From: Aurantimonas sp. HBX-1
Lineage (GTDB): Bacteria > Pseudomonadota > Alphaproteobacteria > Rhizobiales > Rhizobiaceae
Direction of reading: 5' to 3'
Length of the DNA stretch: 64,000 nucleotides
Assembly: GCF_021391535.1 (NCBI RefSeq)
Contig: NZ_CP090066.1
Coordinates: 62,001-126,000, forward strand
Position numbers and translations under genes: made by a program. The notes beneath the pieces were generated by a model. That model was not told where the DNA came from, did not search any database, and was given only the letters and a program-made list of their open reading frames with translations. Shown piece by piece: positions 55,656-63,691 of this stretch. The stretch's first letter is position 1. Each line of letters starts with the position of its first letter.

Positions 55656-56285
55656 TCAGCCGACGGCGTCCTTGATCCCCTGATAGGCCTTGTCGCCCCA
55701 GACCTCCTTGACCCGCGCATTGCGGCCGCAGGAGTAGCGATAATACTTATACCGCAGCGGGTTCTTCTTGTAGTAATCCTGGTGATAGTCCTCCGCCGGC
55801 CAGAAGGTCGGGGCCGTGGCGATTGGCGTCGCCACCTTGGGCAGCTCTGTCTGGATCTCGGCCTTCGAGGCCTTGGCGGCCTGCAGCTGCGCTGCGTCGG
55901 TGGCGAAGATCGCGGTCGTGTAGGAATGGCCGCGATCGCAGAACTGGCCGCCGGCGTCGGTCGGATCGACCGAATGCCAGAACACGTCGAGCAGCTTCTC
56001 GTAGCTGACGCGGGCGGGGTCGTAGGTGACCCGCACGGCCTCGACGTGGCCCGGATGGTTCTCGTAGGTCGGATTGGCGTTTTCGCCGCCGATGTAACCG
56101 GATGTCGTGCCGGTGACGCCGGCCAGGTGGTCGAAATCGCTCTCGACGCACCAGAAGCAGCCGCCGGCGAAGATCGCCGTCGCGCTGTCCTGCGCGGCCA
56201 CGCCTGCCGGGGCAAGCCCGCCCGCCATCGCCAGTCCGGCGGCGCCGAACAGTACCGCCCGGCGCCAACTCGTCCGCTTCGTCAT
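55656..56285 (-). CDS. msrA: Peptide methionine sulfoxide reductase MsrA, exported
   Basis: A 209-residue MsrA. The catalytic GCFWCVE is at 42-48 with C43 as nucleophile, and YEKLLDVFWHSVDPT and YHQDYYKKNP follow. Unlike cytoplasmic MsrA, it starts with a signal (RRAVLFGAAGLAMAGGLAPA, cut after VAAQ), so it repairs periplasmic proteins. A candidate resolving cysteine is in YYRYSCGRN. ATG 56285 is used. Confidence 0.93.
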   Translation of the reverse strand: MTKRTSWRRAVLFGAAGLAMAGGLAPAGVAAQDSATAIFAGGCFWCVESDFDHLAGVTGTTSGYIGGENANPTYENHPGHVEAVRVTYDPARVSYEKLLDVFWHSVDPTDAGGQFCDRGHSYTTAIFATDAAQLQAAKASKAEIQTELPKVATPIATAPTFWPAEDYHQDYYKKNPLRYKYYRYSCGRNARVKEVWGDKAYQGIKDAVG

Positions 56286-56414
56286 TTCCGTGCTCCTTGC
56301 CTGTCCATCGCCGGACCTTTCCGGCGTATAGCTGCGGCGCCTGCTGCCGGCGCTCAAGACAAGCTTCGGTGAGGGCGCCCGAAAGGTTTCAGGCGCGCGC
56401 TCAAAGCACCGTGA

Positions 56415-56840
56415 TCAGCCGCCGTCGGCGGTGAAGCCGGCGGCCTCGATCCCGGCGATGGCGCAGATCTCGTCGTTGTCGGACGTGTCGCCGGTGATGC
56501 CGACGGCGCCGAGGATGGCGTTGCCGGGACCGCGCACCAGCACGCCGCCCGGCACCGGGACGAGCACGCCCTTGGCCAAAGCGTTCATCGCCTGGATGAA
56601 ATAAGGCTGTTCCTCGGCGCGCTTCCAGATCGCCCGCGAACCCATGCCGAGCGCGATGGCGCCGTTGGCCTTGCCCATGGCGACGTCGGGCCGCATGCGC
56701 GACGAGCCATCCGCGCGCTCCAGCGCGACGAGGGCGCCGCCGGCATCGAGCACCGCCACGGTGAGCGGCTTGCAGCCGTTGGCCGCGCCGGTCTTCAGCG
56801 CCTCGGCGATGATGGTGCGGGCCTTGTCGAGTGTCAGCAT
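56415..56840 (-). CDS. GlcG/HbpS-family protein (DUF336)
   Basis: A 141-residue protein from ATG 56840 (MLTLDKARTIIAEALKTGAA). The stretches PLTVAVLDAGGALVALERADGSS (short PAS-like fold) and GGVLVRGPGNAILGAVGITGD define the GlcG/HbpS family, known to bind haem or cobalamin or to accompany glycolate and diol genes. No such partners are here. Function unknown. Confidence 0.83.
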   Translation of the reverse strand: MLTLDKARTIIAEALKTGAANGCKPLTVAVLDAGGALVALERADGSSRMRPDVAMGKANGAIALGMGSRAIWKRAEEQPYFIQAMNALAKGVLVPVPGGVLVRGPGNAILGAVGITGDTSDNDEICAIAGIEAAGFTADGG

Positions 56841-56916
56841 GGGATCTCCCTCCTCAGTGTTCGGCCCGGTGATAGCATGTCGGGCGGGCAAGTCATCCCG
56901 CCGGCAGGCTGCCGGG

Positions 56917-58185
56917 TCAGGCAAAGCGCCGCGCGGCGTCGATCGCAAGGCCGAGCCCGACCGAGCCGAACGCATCGGAGCGGGCGATGCGCGCCTGCGG
57001 AAACCGGCCGGTGGCCGCCGCCGCGACGGCCGGCACCTGCGCGCCGCCGCCGGTGAGGATCACCGTCTCGATCGCTTCCGCCGCGACGCTCGCCTCCGCC
57101 AGCGCCGCGTCGATGGCACCCTCGATCCGGCCGACGAGCTCGACCGTCGCCGCGTCGAAGCGCTGCCGCGACGCCGGCGCGGCAAGGCTGAGGCCGGACT
57201 CCTCCAGCCTTATCAGCGTCTCGTCCTCGGCGCTCAGCGCGATCTTGGCGGTCTCCACGGCGCCGGCGAGGCGGTGGCCGGAGCGGCGGGCAAGCAGATG
57301 CTCGAAGCGGGCGAGCTTCTCCGGCTCGGCGGCTTCCTTCTTCATTTGGCCGATGTCGCGCAGGATCTTCGGCGTGTAGAGCGTGTTGATCCGGTGCCAG
57401 GTGGCCATGTCGTTGAAGTACCAGACCGGCAGGCGGCGCTTGCCGTCGGCGGTCTCTGACCCCAGGCCGAAATGCGGCATCATCTCGGCGATCGACAGCA
57501 GCCGGTCGAAATCGGTGCCGCCGACATGGACGCCGGTCGAGGCGAGGATGTCGCTGCGGCGGTCGCTGGCCTTCGCCCGCTCCGGCGACAGCCGCACCAC
57601 CGAGAAATCCGAGGTGCCGCCGCCGATGTCGACGACCAGCGCCAGCTGCTCGGCATTGACCTGGCGCTCGAAATACAGCGCCGCGGCCACCGGCTCGAAC
57701 TGGAACTCGATGTGGCGGAAGCCCTCCGCCCGGGCGGCGGCCTCGAGCTGGCCCTCGGCCTCGCGGTCGGCACCTTCGTCCTCGTCGACGAAATGCACCG
57801 GGCGGCCGAGCACGACGTGGTCGGCGATGACGCTGCCGTCGGCTTCCGCCTCGGCCTCCAGCCTGACGCGCAGATGCCGCAGGAAATGGCCGATCAGCTC
57901 CTGGAAGCCGAGGCGCTGGCGGCCGACGGCGGTCTTCTCCTGCATCAGGGAGGTGCCGAGGATCGACTTCAGCGCCCGCATGAAGCGGCCCTCGGCGCCG
58001 TCGACATATTCGAACACCGCGGCCCGGCCGAAATAGGTCTGGCCGTCCTCGAGGCTGTAGAACAGCGCCGAGGGGATCGTCAGGTGCTCGCCCTCCAGCG
58101 CCACGAGCCGCGGCGCGGCGCCCGGGCCGGCCAGCGCCAGGGTGGAATTGGTCGTGCCGAAATCGAGCCCGGGATAGAGCGTCAT
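56917..58185 (-). CDS. YegD-like Hsp70-family protein
   Basis: A 422-residue actin-like ATPase starting MTLYPGLDFGTTNSTLALAG. The phosphate loops LVVDIGGGTSDFSVVRL and VILTGGGAQVPAVAAA are intact. The substrate-binding half of DnaK is absent, as in E. coli YegD. A chaperone or regulatory role is presumed, not shown. It is 76 bp upstream of the GlcG-like gene. Confidence 0.85.
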   Translation of the reverse strand: MTLYPGLDFGTTNSTLALAGPGAAPRLVALEGEHLTIPSALFYSLEDGQTYFGRAAVFEYVDGAEGRFMRALKSILGTSLMQEKTAVGRQRLGFQELIGHFLRHLRVRLEAEAEADGSVIADHVVLGRPVHFVDEDEGADREAEGQLEAAARAEGFRHIEFQFEPVAAALYFERQVNAEQLALVVDIGGGTSDFSVVRLSPERAKASDRRSDILASTGVHVGGTDFDRLLSIAEMMPHFGLGSETADGKRRLPVWYFNDMATWHRINTLYTPKILRDIGQMKKEAAEPEKLARFEHLLARRSGHRLAGAVETAKIALSAEDETLIRLEESGLSLAAPASRQRFDAATVELVGRIEGAIDAALAEASVAAEAIETVILTGGGAQVPAVAAAATGRFPQARIARSDAFGSVGLGLAIDAARRFA

Positions 58186-58323
58186 GGAAACCTCGCGGGG
58201 GGACGGGCAACGGCGTCGCCGCGCCGTGAGAGGCGGGCAGGGGACCGGGCGGCGGGAAGAGCGGCGGCCCGTATAGCCGAGGCGGCGGCGGTTGGGAAGC
58301 CGCGGCCGCCTCGCCGGGTCAGC

Positions 58324-58719
58324 TCACTTGCGGCGGCCGGCCGTGTTGAGGGCGACGGCGGCGCGGACGAGGGCGACGAGGGCCGGCTCGTCGATCGCGG
58401 CGCCCTCGGCAAAGTCGATGGCGCGGCGGGCGTTGCCGTCGAGGCTGGCGTTGAAGAGCCCCGCCGGGTCGTCGAGGGCGGCGCCCCTGAAGAAGGTCAT
58501 CTTGACCACCGCCTTGTAGGTCTCGCCGGTGCAGACGATGCCGTCATGCGTCCAGGTCGGCACGCCGCGCCATTTCCACTCCTCGACGATGGCCGGGTCT
58601 GCCGCCAGGACCAGCGCCCGCAGCCGGGCGAGCAGCGCGCCGCGCCAGTCGCCGAGCTCGGCGATCCGCTCGTCGATCAGCTGCGACGGCGATTTCTCCG
58701 GCGTCTCACGGGCGTCCAT
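58324..58719 (-). CDS. DUF1801-domain protein
   Basis: A 131-residue protein. IVEEWKWRGVPTWTHDGIVC and YKAVVKMTFFRGAALDDP match the DUF1801/YdhG fold, a small family of unknown role. ATG 58719 opens at MDARETPEKSPSQLIDERIA. It is separated from the Hsp70-like gene by 138 bp. Confidence 0.82.
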   Translation of the reverse strand: MDARETPEKSPSQLIDERIAELGDWRGALLARLRALVLAADPAIVEEWKWRGVPTWTHDGIVCTGETYKAVVKMTFFRGAALDDPAGLFNASLDGNARRAIDFAEGAAIDEPALVALVRAAVALNTAGRRK

Positions 58720-58929
58720 GGCCTGTTTCCCCGCTCCCCGGCCTCGGCGCCGGCTTCCGCAGGGTAAGCCGCGCGGCGCCGGGCGGCAATATCGGATCAT
58801 CGTCGCGCGCGCGCGCCCGTCGCGGCAACCCAGCCGGCCGGCGCTGCCGCACGATCCCCCTCGAACGACGCGGCGAAACATGCGACAGGCGCGGGCAGGG
58901 CGCCGCACCAGATCCACAAGGGACCATCC

Positions 58930-59469
58930 ATGACCGACATCATCTTCCGCACCGGCGAGGCGACGGTGCTGGCCGCCGAGGGCCAGGCGACGGACGCCAT
59001 GCCCGAGGTGCTGATCGGCGCCGTCACCGGCCCGGTCGGGCACGCCTTCGCCTCGATGCTCGGCCAGACCGTCGGCCATACCCGCATGTTCGTGGTGCGC
59101 GACCTCAACCAGCTGGTGCGGCCGGCGACGATGATGACCACCAAGGCGACGATCCACACCGAGGCCTATGTCGAGCTGCTCGGCGGCGTGGTGCAGGGCG
59201 CGACGGGCGACGCCATCGTCGACTGCGTCATCGAGGGGGTGATCCCGAAGGCGATCGTCGACGAGATCTGCCTGATCATCACCATCTGGCTCGACCCGCG
59301 CTGCGCCGAGGATCCGAACCTCGACAAGGCCGATCTCTACCGCACCAATTACGAGGCGACGAAGCTCGCGATCCGCCGCGCCATGACCGGCGAGCCGACG
59401 ATCGACGAGCTGATCGCCAACCGCAAGACGATCAAGCACTACGCGCTGGACGGCGTCATCGAGTACTGA
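58930..59469 (+). CDS. Formaldehyde-activating enzyme homologue (Fae-like)
   Basis: A 179-residue protein. NYEATKLAIRRAMTGEPTID near the C-terminus and ATMMTTKATIHTEAYVELLG in the middle match the Fae family. Fae joins formaldehyde to tetrahydromethanopterin in methylotrophs. By hand alignment, the active-site His of Fae (in AHIDLIIGP) is Met24 here (DAMPEVLIGAVTGP), so the classic reaction is doubtful. No other methanopterin genes are in the window. It may be a Fae-like paralogue with another role. Confidence 0.82.
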   Translation: MTDIIFRTGEATVLAAEGQATDAMPEVLIGAVTGPVGHAFASMLGQTVGHTRMFVVRDLNQLVRPATMMTTKATIHTEAYVELLGGVVQGATGDAIVDCVIEGVIPKAIVDEICLIITIWLDPRCAEDPNLDKADLYRTNYEATKLAIRRAMTGEPTIDELIANRKTIKHYALDGVIEY

Positions 59470-59474
59470 CCGGA

Positions 59475-59522
59475 CTTTTGGTCAGGCTTTTGGCCCGGCT
59501 TTTGGCCGGGCTTTTCGCCGGG
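59475..59522 (+). repeat. Four 12-bp tandem repeats forming a terminator after fae
   Basis: Four units in exact 12-bp period: CTTTTGGTCAGG, CTTTTGGCCCGG, CTTTTGGCCGGG and CTTTTCGCCGGG. Units two to four also fold: GCCCGG at 59493-59498 pairs with CCGGGC at 59506-59511, followed by TTTT, a short terminator for the fae transcript. Confidence 0.75.
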
Positions 59523-59630
59523 CCGCTCTCGCCGCCCCTCCTTAGGCCCAAGCACCTTCGCCCTCGCGCCCGATCGGGCCGAGGGTGTCGCGTCATTCGT
59601 GCCGCCTTCGCGGCCCGCCCGCAACGGGCG

Positions 59631-59692
59631 GCGGAATGCCGGAGGCAGACCCTCCGTATTGTTTCTGTTGCGGTCCGCCTCCGGCATTCCGC
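59631..59692. repeat. Inverted repeat, 16-bp arms with 30-bp spacer
   Basis: Perfect arms GCGGAATGCCGGAGGC and GCCTCCGGCATTCCGC. The arms continue imperfectly inward (AGACC / GGTCC). This looks like a REP/BIME-type palindromic unit. No transposase is near. Confidence 0.65.
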
Positions 59693-60028
59693 GCGGCGTT
59701 TGTGCAGCTTCGTTGCCTCGCCTGTCCCGCCGCGATGGGCGGCAGGGCCGGCGATGGCGGCCGGCTCTTCGCCCTCGCGGGCTCAAGCGGACCAATCCGC
59801 AGCCCCCTCGTAGTGGGGGACGGTCCGGCGGCGGTCGAAGCCGTCCGGGGCGGTGCCTCTCCGGAAGAGACCCCGACGCGGACGCCGCCCGCCACCCCCC
59901 GAACGATCCCGGCGATCACTCGTACCCGTCAGCGGGCAGCGGTGCGAGGATTATGCGGGGCGGGGGGAAAGGTGGGGATTAGTTTTGGTGACATCGGGGA
60001 TCGCAGCGCTGGATTTTGCGTGTGCTGC

Positions 60029-60076
60029 ACCCCCCTCTGCCCTGCCGGGCATCTCCCCCACAAGGGGGGAGATCGG
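60029..60076. repeat. Dispersed GC-rich palindromic element
   Basis: Contains CTGCCGGGCATCTCCCCC then ACAA then GGGGGGAGAT, a 9-bp stem. I recognise this wording as a common intergenic element in Rhizobiales genomes, from memory. Confidence 0.5.
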
Positions 60077-60133
60077 CTGGACGGGCAAGGCGGCGACCGG
60101 CCCGGACGGTGCATGGTGCGGCATCGCCGTAGT

Positions 60134-60165
60134 CCCTCATCCCGAGCCTGTCGAAGGACGAGGGG
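60134..60165. repeat. Dispersed intergenic element (CCTCATCCCGAGCCTGTC type)
   Basis: CCCTCATCCCGAGCCTGTCG followed by AAGGACGAGGGG; ends are complementary (CCCTC / GAGGG). Elements with this wording recur between genes in Rhizobiales, from memory. Only one copy is in the window, and it ends next to the stop of the AAC(3)-like gene. Confidence 0.5.
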
Positions 60166-60172
60166 CGCCACG

Positions 60173-60622
60173 TCAGTCCACCGGAATGTCGAAATGCAGC
60201 ACGTCCTCGCGGGTCCCCAGTTTGGTGTAGAGGGCGATGGCGGGGTCGTCGCCGTGGTCGGCCTGGACGAACACCACCCAGGCGCCGCGAGCCCTGGCCT
60301 CGCGCGTCATCGCGGCGATGAGGCTGGTGGCGATCCCCTGGCGGCGATGCGCCGCGTCCACCGCGAGGTCGTAGATGTAGCCCTCGCTGCGCGCCTGCTC
60401 GTATTTCGGCAGGATGTAGCCGGCGAGCCCGCCGACCACCGCGCCGTCCCTGACCGCCGCCAGCGCCACGAACGTGTCACGCGCCAGGAGCTGCGCCAGC
60501 CAGGCGTCGCTGGGCGGCGCGGCGCCGAACGTGTCCGGCTCGTCGAAGACCCTGCCGAACAGCGCCAGCACGGCGCGCATGGTGGGGAGATCGGCGGGGG
60601 TGAGGAGGTGGATGGTGGTCAT
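60173..60622 (-). CDS. AAC(3)-I family aminoglycoside N-acetyltransferase-like protein
   Basis: A 149-residue GNAT enzyme. Stretches ALFGRVFDEPDTF, AGYILPKYEQARSEGYIYDL and HRRQGIATSLI, with VQADHGDDPAIALYTKLGTR and VLHFDIP, closely follow AAC(3)-Ia (gentamicin 3-N-acetyltransferase). Residue-level likeness is from memory. It may confer gentamicin resistance or may acetylate another amine. It has no integron or transposon next to it, so it looks like a chromosomal homologue. Confidence 0.85.
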   Translation of the reverse strand: MTTIHLLTPADLPTMRAVLALFGRVFDEPDTFGAAPPSDAWLAQLLARDTFVALAAVRDGAVVGGLAGYILPKYEQARSEGYIYDLAVDAAHRRQGIATSLIAAMTREARARGAWVVFVQADHGDDPAIALYTKLGTREDVLHFDIPVD

Positions 60623-60741
60623 GGGAAAGGCCTAGGGCAGCACGGGGCGGAGCGCATTCGTCGATGGCCCTACTCAGGGCCTTGAGTCTGACGGGCTCAT
60701 TCAGGCGGACGCATTGAAAAGTCGCGCTCTTGTCACTGCCG

Positions 60742-62874
60742 TCAGGCCGCTGACTTTGTCGCGAACACGCAAGGTGTCGCCTGGGGAGGCGCCACCAGCA
60801 TCGGCCACCAGAAAGGCCCCGCCTTCCAACCGAGTCCCGGTCCGCCTTCCTGCCGCAGCAGCACGATTGCCGGGGCGGTTCGCATTGGCGAGCGGACGAG
60901 CGCACGTAGTTCAGTCGTTCCAAGAATGGAGAGACCTGAGCGATCTCCGGATTTTGCGCGGTCGAGCCGACGTCCCGTCTCAACAAGCAGCAGTGCGTGC
61001 CCACGATCGCGTTCGGCGTAGTATTGTAGCAGCCCGCGCATCGCGTCCCAGTCGAACTCGCCATCCTCTGCTAGCTCAATCGTCGGCTCAATCGCGTCGA
61101 GCAGAGCTGTCGCCTGCTCTAGCGAAATGTCAACGAAGGCTCTGGCGTCGAACGCCGTACTGGGAACGAGTTTGTCTATAACGGCGACGTGCCTCGCAAG
61201 ACGGCTTGCAGCAATTGTATCGAAGCGGGTAGGAAGCAAGGCTTCGTTTGGCCGTATTGCGACTACGTCGCTGAGCTTGATTTTACTCGGCGCGCAGGGA
61301 ACGAAACCTTGGCGCGTGTCGCTCTGAATAAATACGACGCCCGCGTCATGTGCCCCGCTCTCGAAAGCCTCGCGGAGAGCAGTCTCGAGCGCGTATATGT
61401 TCGACAGCCGGGTATGGACGCCACGCGACGTGTAGAACCGAGTGACGGCAAGATCATCGTGATGCCGGGCGCCATACATACGTGAGTGCTGAAGGACGGT
61501 GTCTGCCTGCATTCGCTTAGGGTTACGGCCATAGTAGAAGGCGATCAGATTGGGGACAGTGATCCCGCGATCGAGAATGCTGCCGCCAATGAACAGGTTT
61601 GCTTTCGTTCGAAGGCGCAGTTCCGCAGTCTCCGGATCAAGAAGCGGTTCAAGCTGGGCATCCGAATTGACCCGTTGAACATTAAGCTCCCCGTCGATGA
61701 TCATAGTCCGGACATCGGCAAGAGCATCCGAGGCAGGCGGCATATGCCCGCCATTGGCAATGACGGATTGCATCAGGTCCCCATAGGCCTCGTCGAAGAG
61801 ATTTTGGAGCCGAATATCATCTTGCTCAACAGCGGACTCGAACGCTTTAGCGATCTTGTTGACGGTTTCCCATTGCCAATCATGCGCGGCGCGCTGTGTG
61901 TCGTTGTGGATAATCATGGCGTATTTCTGAGGCCGCTGGTCTAGATCCGCCTGTTGGCGACGCCGCACGGTGATGGCGAGCAGGAAACTCATCAGCGCCC
62001 GCCGTAGCATCTTTATGTTCTCACTCGTCCAGATGCGATCTTCTCTGATCGACCGACCGTCCGCTGTCCGGAGCGCGTCGTGTTCGCGGTTGTCGACCTC
62101 GGCATATAGATAGTAGCGAGGATCATCCGCTCCCCATCCGCCGAAATAAGCTTCCCCTCCAACGTAGGCCCCGTGGATCGGTAGCAGGACGGTAAAAGCA
62201 GGCCTTTTTGGATAGAATACCTCCTTCGCCTCCGTTGCCTCGTCATATGCTTCCGGCTGGAGGTACAGGGCGTAGGGCGTCGCGGTAACCTGCAAAAATG
62301 CGATCCCGGGCAACGTTTCCCGCAATCTATCCATTTGGTTGGCAATTGTGCCTTGGTCGTAGTTATCTTCCCCCTTTTTCTTTGTAAATCGGATACTGGC
62401 CATGTCTGCTTCATCATCGACAAGCAGGACGCGCTTTTCGCGGAGTTCTGGATACGTATTGTCAAACAGTGCTTGGATTCGATCCAAGTTTTTTACTTGT
62501 TTTTTAGCGACAATAATAATCTTGCGGCGCAGCTCGGCTTTCGTTAGGGCATCTGGCGTCGACATGATGTCGAAAAGTAGGATTTCGTCGTCGTCGATGA
62601 AATCCTTGAAATCCCGAGCGATGCGCTTCACAGTCTGATTTGCGAGCGTCTTGGTTCCCTTAGTGAGAACAATCGCCATGTCAAAATCGCGATCGAATGC
62701 ACGTGCGATCACCCCAAGGAAAGCGCGAGTTTTACCTGATTGAATCTTGCCCAAAAGCATCCCGGGCTTGCGCGGATCAACGGCGGACTGAAGCTGGTCG
62801 ACAACAGACTCTACGCAGCGTTGCAAATCCTCGTCGTCGCCACGCGCATCTCGCAGCCTCGAATAGAATCCCAC
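60742..62874 (-). CDS. Z1-domain helicase-like protein of restriction-modification island
   Basis: A 710-residue protein. Walker A GKIQSGKTR is at 42-50, the DEAD-like box VDDEADMAS around 152-160, and motif III QVTATPYAL near 195-203. Later GGSILDRGITVPN and LQHSRMYGAR resemble motifs V and VI of SF2 helicases. This is the Z1 domain seen beside DNA methylases and nucleases. Its G+C is lower than that of the core genes. It has a separate AT-rich 115-bp promoter gap before it. Its role in restriction is inferred. Confidence 0.85.
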   Translation of the reverse strand: MGFYSRLRDARGDDEDLQRCVESVVDQLQSAVDPRKPGMLLGKIQSGKTRAFLGVIARAFDRDFDMAIVLTKGTKTLANQTVKRIARDFKDFIDDDEILLFDIMSTPDALTKAELRRKIIIVAKKQVKNLDRIQALFDNTYPELREKRVLLVDDEADMASIRFTKKKGEDNYDQGTIANQMDRLRETLPGIAFLQVTATPYALYLQPEAYDEATEAKEVFYPKRPAFTVLLPIHGAYVGGEAYFGGWGADDPRYYLYAEVDNREHDALRTADGRSIREDRIWTSENIKMLRRALMSFLLAITVRRRQQADLDQRPQKYAMIIHNDTQRAAHDWQWETVNKIAKAFESAVEQDDIRLQNLFDEAYGDLMQSVIANGGHMPPASDALADVRTMIIDGELNVQRVNSDAQLEPLLDPETAELRLRTKANLFIGGSILDRGITVPNLIAFYYGRNPKRMQADTVLQHSRMYGARHHDDLAVTRFYTSRGVHTRLSNIYALETALREAFESGAHDAGVVFIQSDTRQGFVPCAPSKIKLSDVVAIRPNEALLPTRFDTIAASRLARHVAVIDKLVPSTAFDARAFVDISLEQATALLDAIEPTIELAEDGEFDWDAMRGLLQYYAERDRGHALLLVETGRRLDRAKSGDRSGLSILGTTELRALVRSPMRTAPAIVLLRQEGGPGLGWKAGPFWWPMLVAPPQATPCVFATKSAA

Positions 62875-62989
62875 GAATCATTCCCCCCAATTCAACCGCA
62901 CTAATTTATCGAATGTAATGTAGAGCGTCGATCAATCTAATACAGCCAGACGGCTCTAACTCAACACACGAACGTACCCCTCTGTGATC

Positions 62990-63691
62990 TTAAACCTCAT
63001 CGCTTCCCTCCTCATCTTCAGCTTGCTCCGCAGCCAGCTGTTTGGCTAGGACTTTAGGGAGCTTCGCGAGAGGACGGTTAGCAAAATAGTCGGCGACCCG
63101 CTTGACCAAGAAATCCGGGGATACGGGGCTGTCGGCTAACTTCGTTGAAAAGGAGCGGCCCGGATGTAGCACATCCCATGGAGACTTAAATTGAGTGGCG
63201 CGTCGTCTGCCCGGATCCTTGTTGCCGAAGCCATCGATCGCTCGGTTCCAGACCGGCTTAAAGGACTCGATCAACATGTTCTCGCCGAGAGGTATCCAAA
63301 TGTCGTCGACAACAAGGTGCCGGAAGTAGAAATCGGTAAGCTTTAGATTTCTTGCTTCTGATACCGAGGATGCGTGCTGCCTAAGCCGATCGGCTAAAGC
63401 GGCGCCGCCTGCAGCGGCATTCTCGCTGAGGCCGCCCTTACGCCCACCCTTCGGAATAGCCTTGCCAACATATATGGGTCTGGCAAACTGGCCGCCGGCA
63501 TTGGCTGTAGCGATTGGCTCGTACGGTTCGAAGTCACCCGTGTAGTAAATTACATACATGCCAGCGCCGGTGATCTGATCAGCGTCCGAGAGCGGCTTTG
63601 TAGGGCGATTTAAAAGTTCCCCTTCAATGCTTTTGGCGAGATTTATGCGGGCAAGTGGATTGTACGCGGCCTCTAACTTCTTCCGTGTCAT
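62990..63691 (-). CDS. Eco29kI-family restriction endonuclease (GIY-YIG)
   Basis: A 233-residue nuclease. The GIY part is GMYVIYYTG at 44-52, YIG is IYVGKA at 73-78, and RLRQHASS at 102-109, E142 (IESFKPVWN) and N149 complete the active site. These match the catalytic Tyr, Arg, His, Glu and Asn of Eco29kI. GFGN and SPWDVLHPGR further support it. Eco29kI cuts CCGCGG, so this enzyme probably does too. It overlaps the methyltransferase stop by four bases (ATGA), and so is made after it. A 20-residue Lys/Ala/Glu tail is extra. Confidence 0.88.
   Translation of the reverse strand: MTRKKLEAAYNPLARINLAKSIEGELLNRPTKPLSDADQITGAGMYVIYYTGDFEPYEPIATANAGGQFARPIYVGKAIPKGGRKGGLSENAAAGGAALADRLRQHASSVSEARNLKLTDFYFRHLVVDDIWIPLGENMLIESFKPVWNRAIDGFGNKDPGRRRATQFKSPWDVLHPGRSFSTKLADSPVSPDFLVKRVADYFANRPLAKLPKVLAKQLAAEQAEDEEGSDEV

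Larger units (their letters stand above)
59470..60172. other. 703-bp non-coding stretch with repeats
   Basis: No credible gene on either strand; the open frames here are compositional. It contains a 12-bp tandem repeat, a long inverted repeat, and two sequences that look like dispersed intergenic palindromes of Rhizobiales, each annotated separately. It lies just before the AAC(3)-like gene and may be a hot spot for insertion. Confidence 0.6.

Noticed and set aside
59470..60172. Several 80-130 codon frames in the repeat region
   Set aside because: They run through inverted repeats and low-complexity Arg/Pro/Ala sequence; no start signal or homology.
60623..60741. Possible attachment site at the left edge of the defence island
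   Set aside because: No direct repeat or tRNA end could be matched; the right edge is outside the window.
61127..61944. Plus-strand frames opposite the Z1 gene (for example 61189-61485 and 61486-61944)
   Set aside because: The Z1 protein on the other strand has full helicase motifs over this span.
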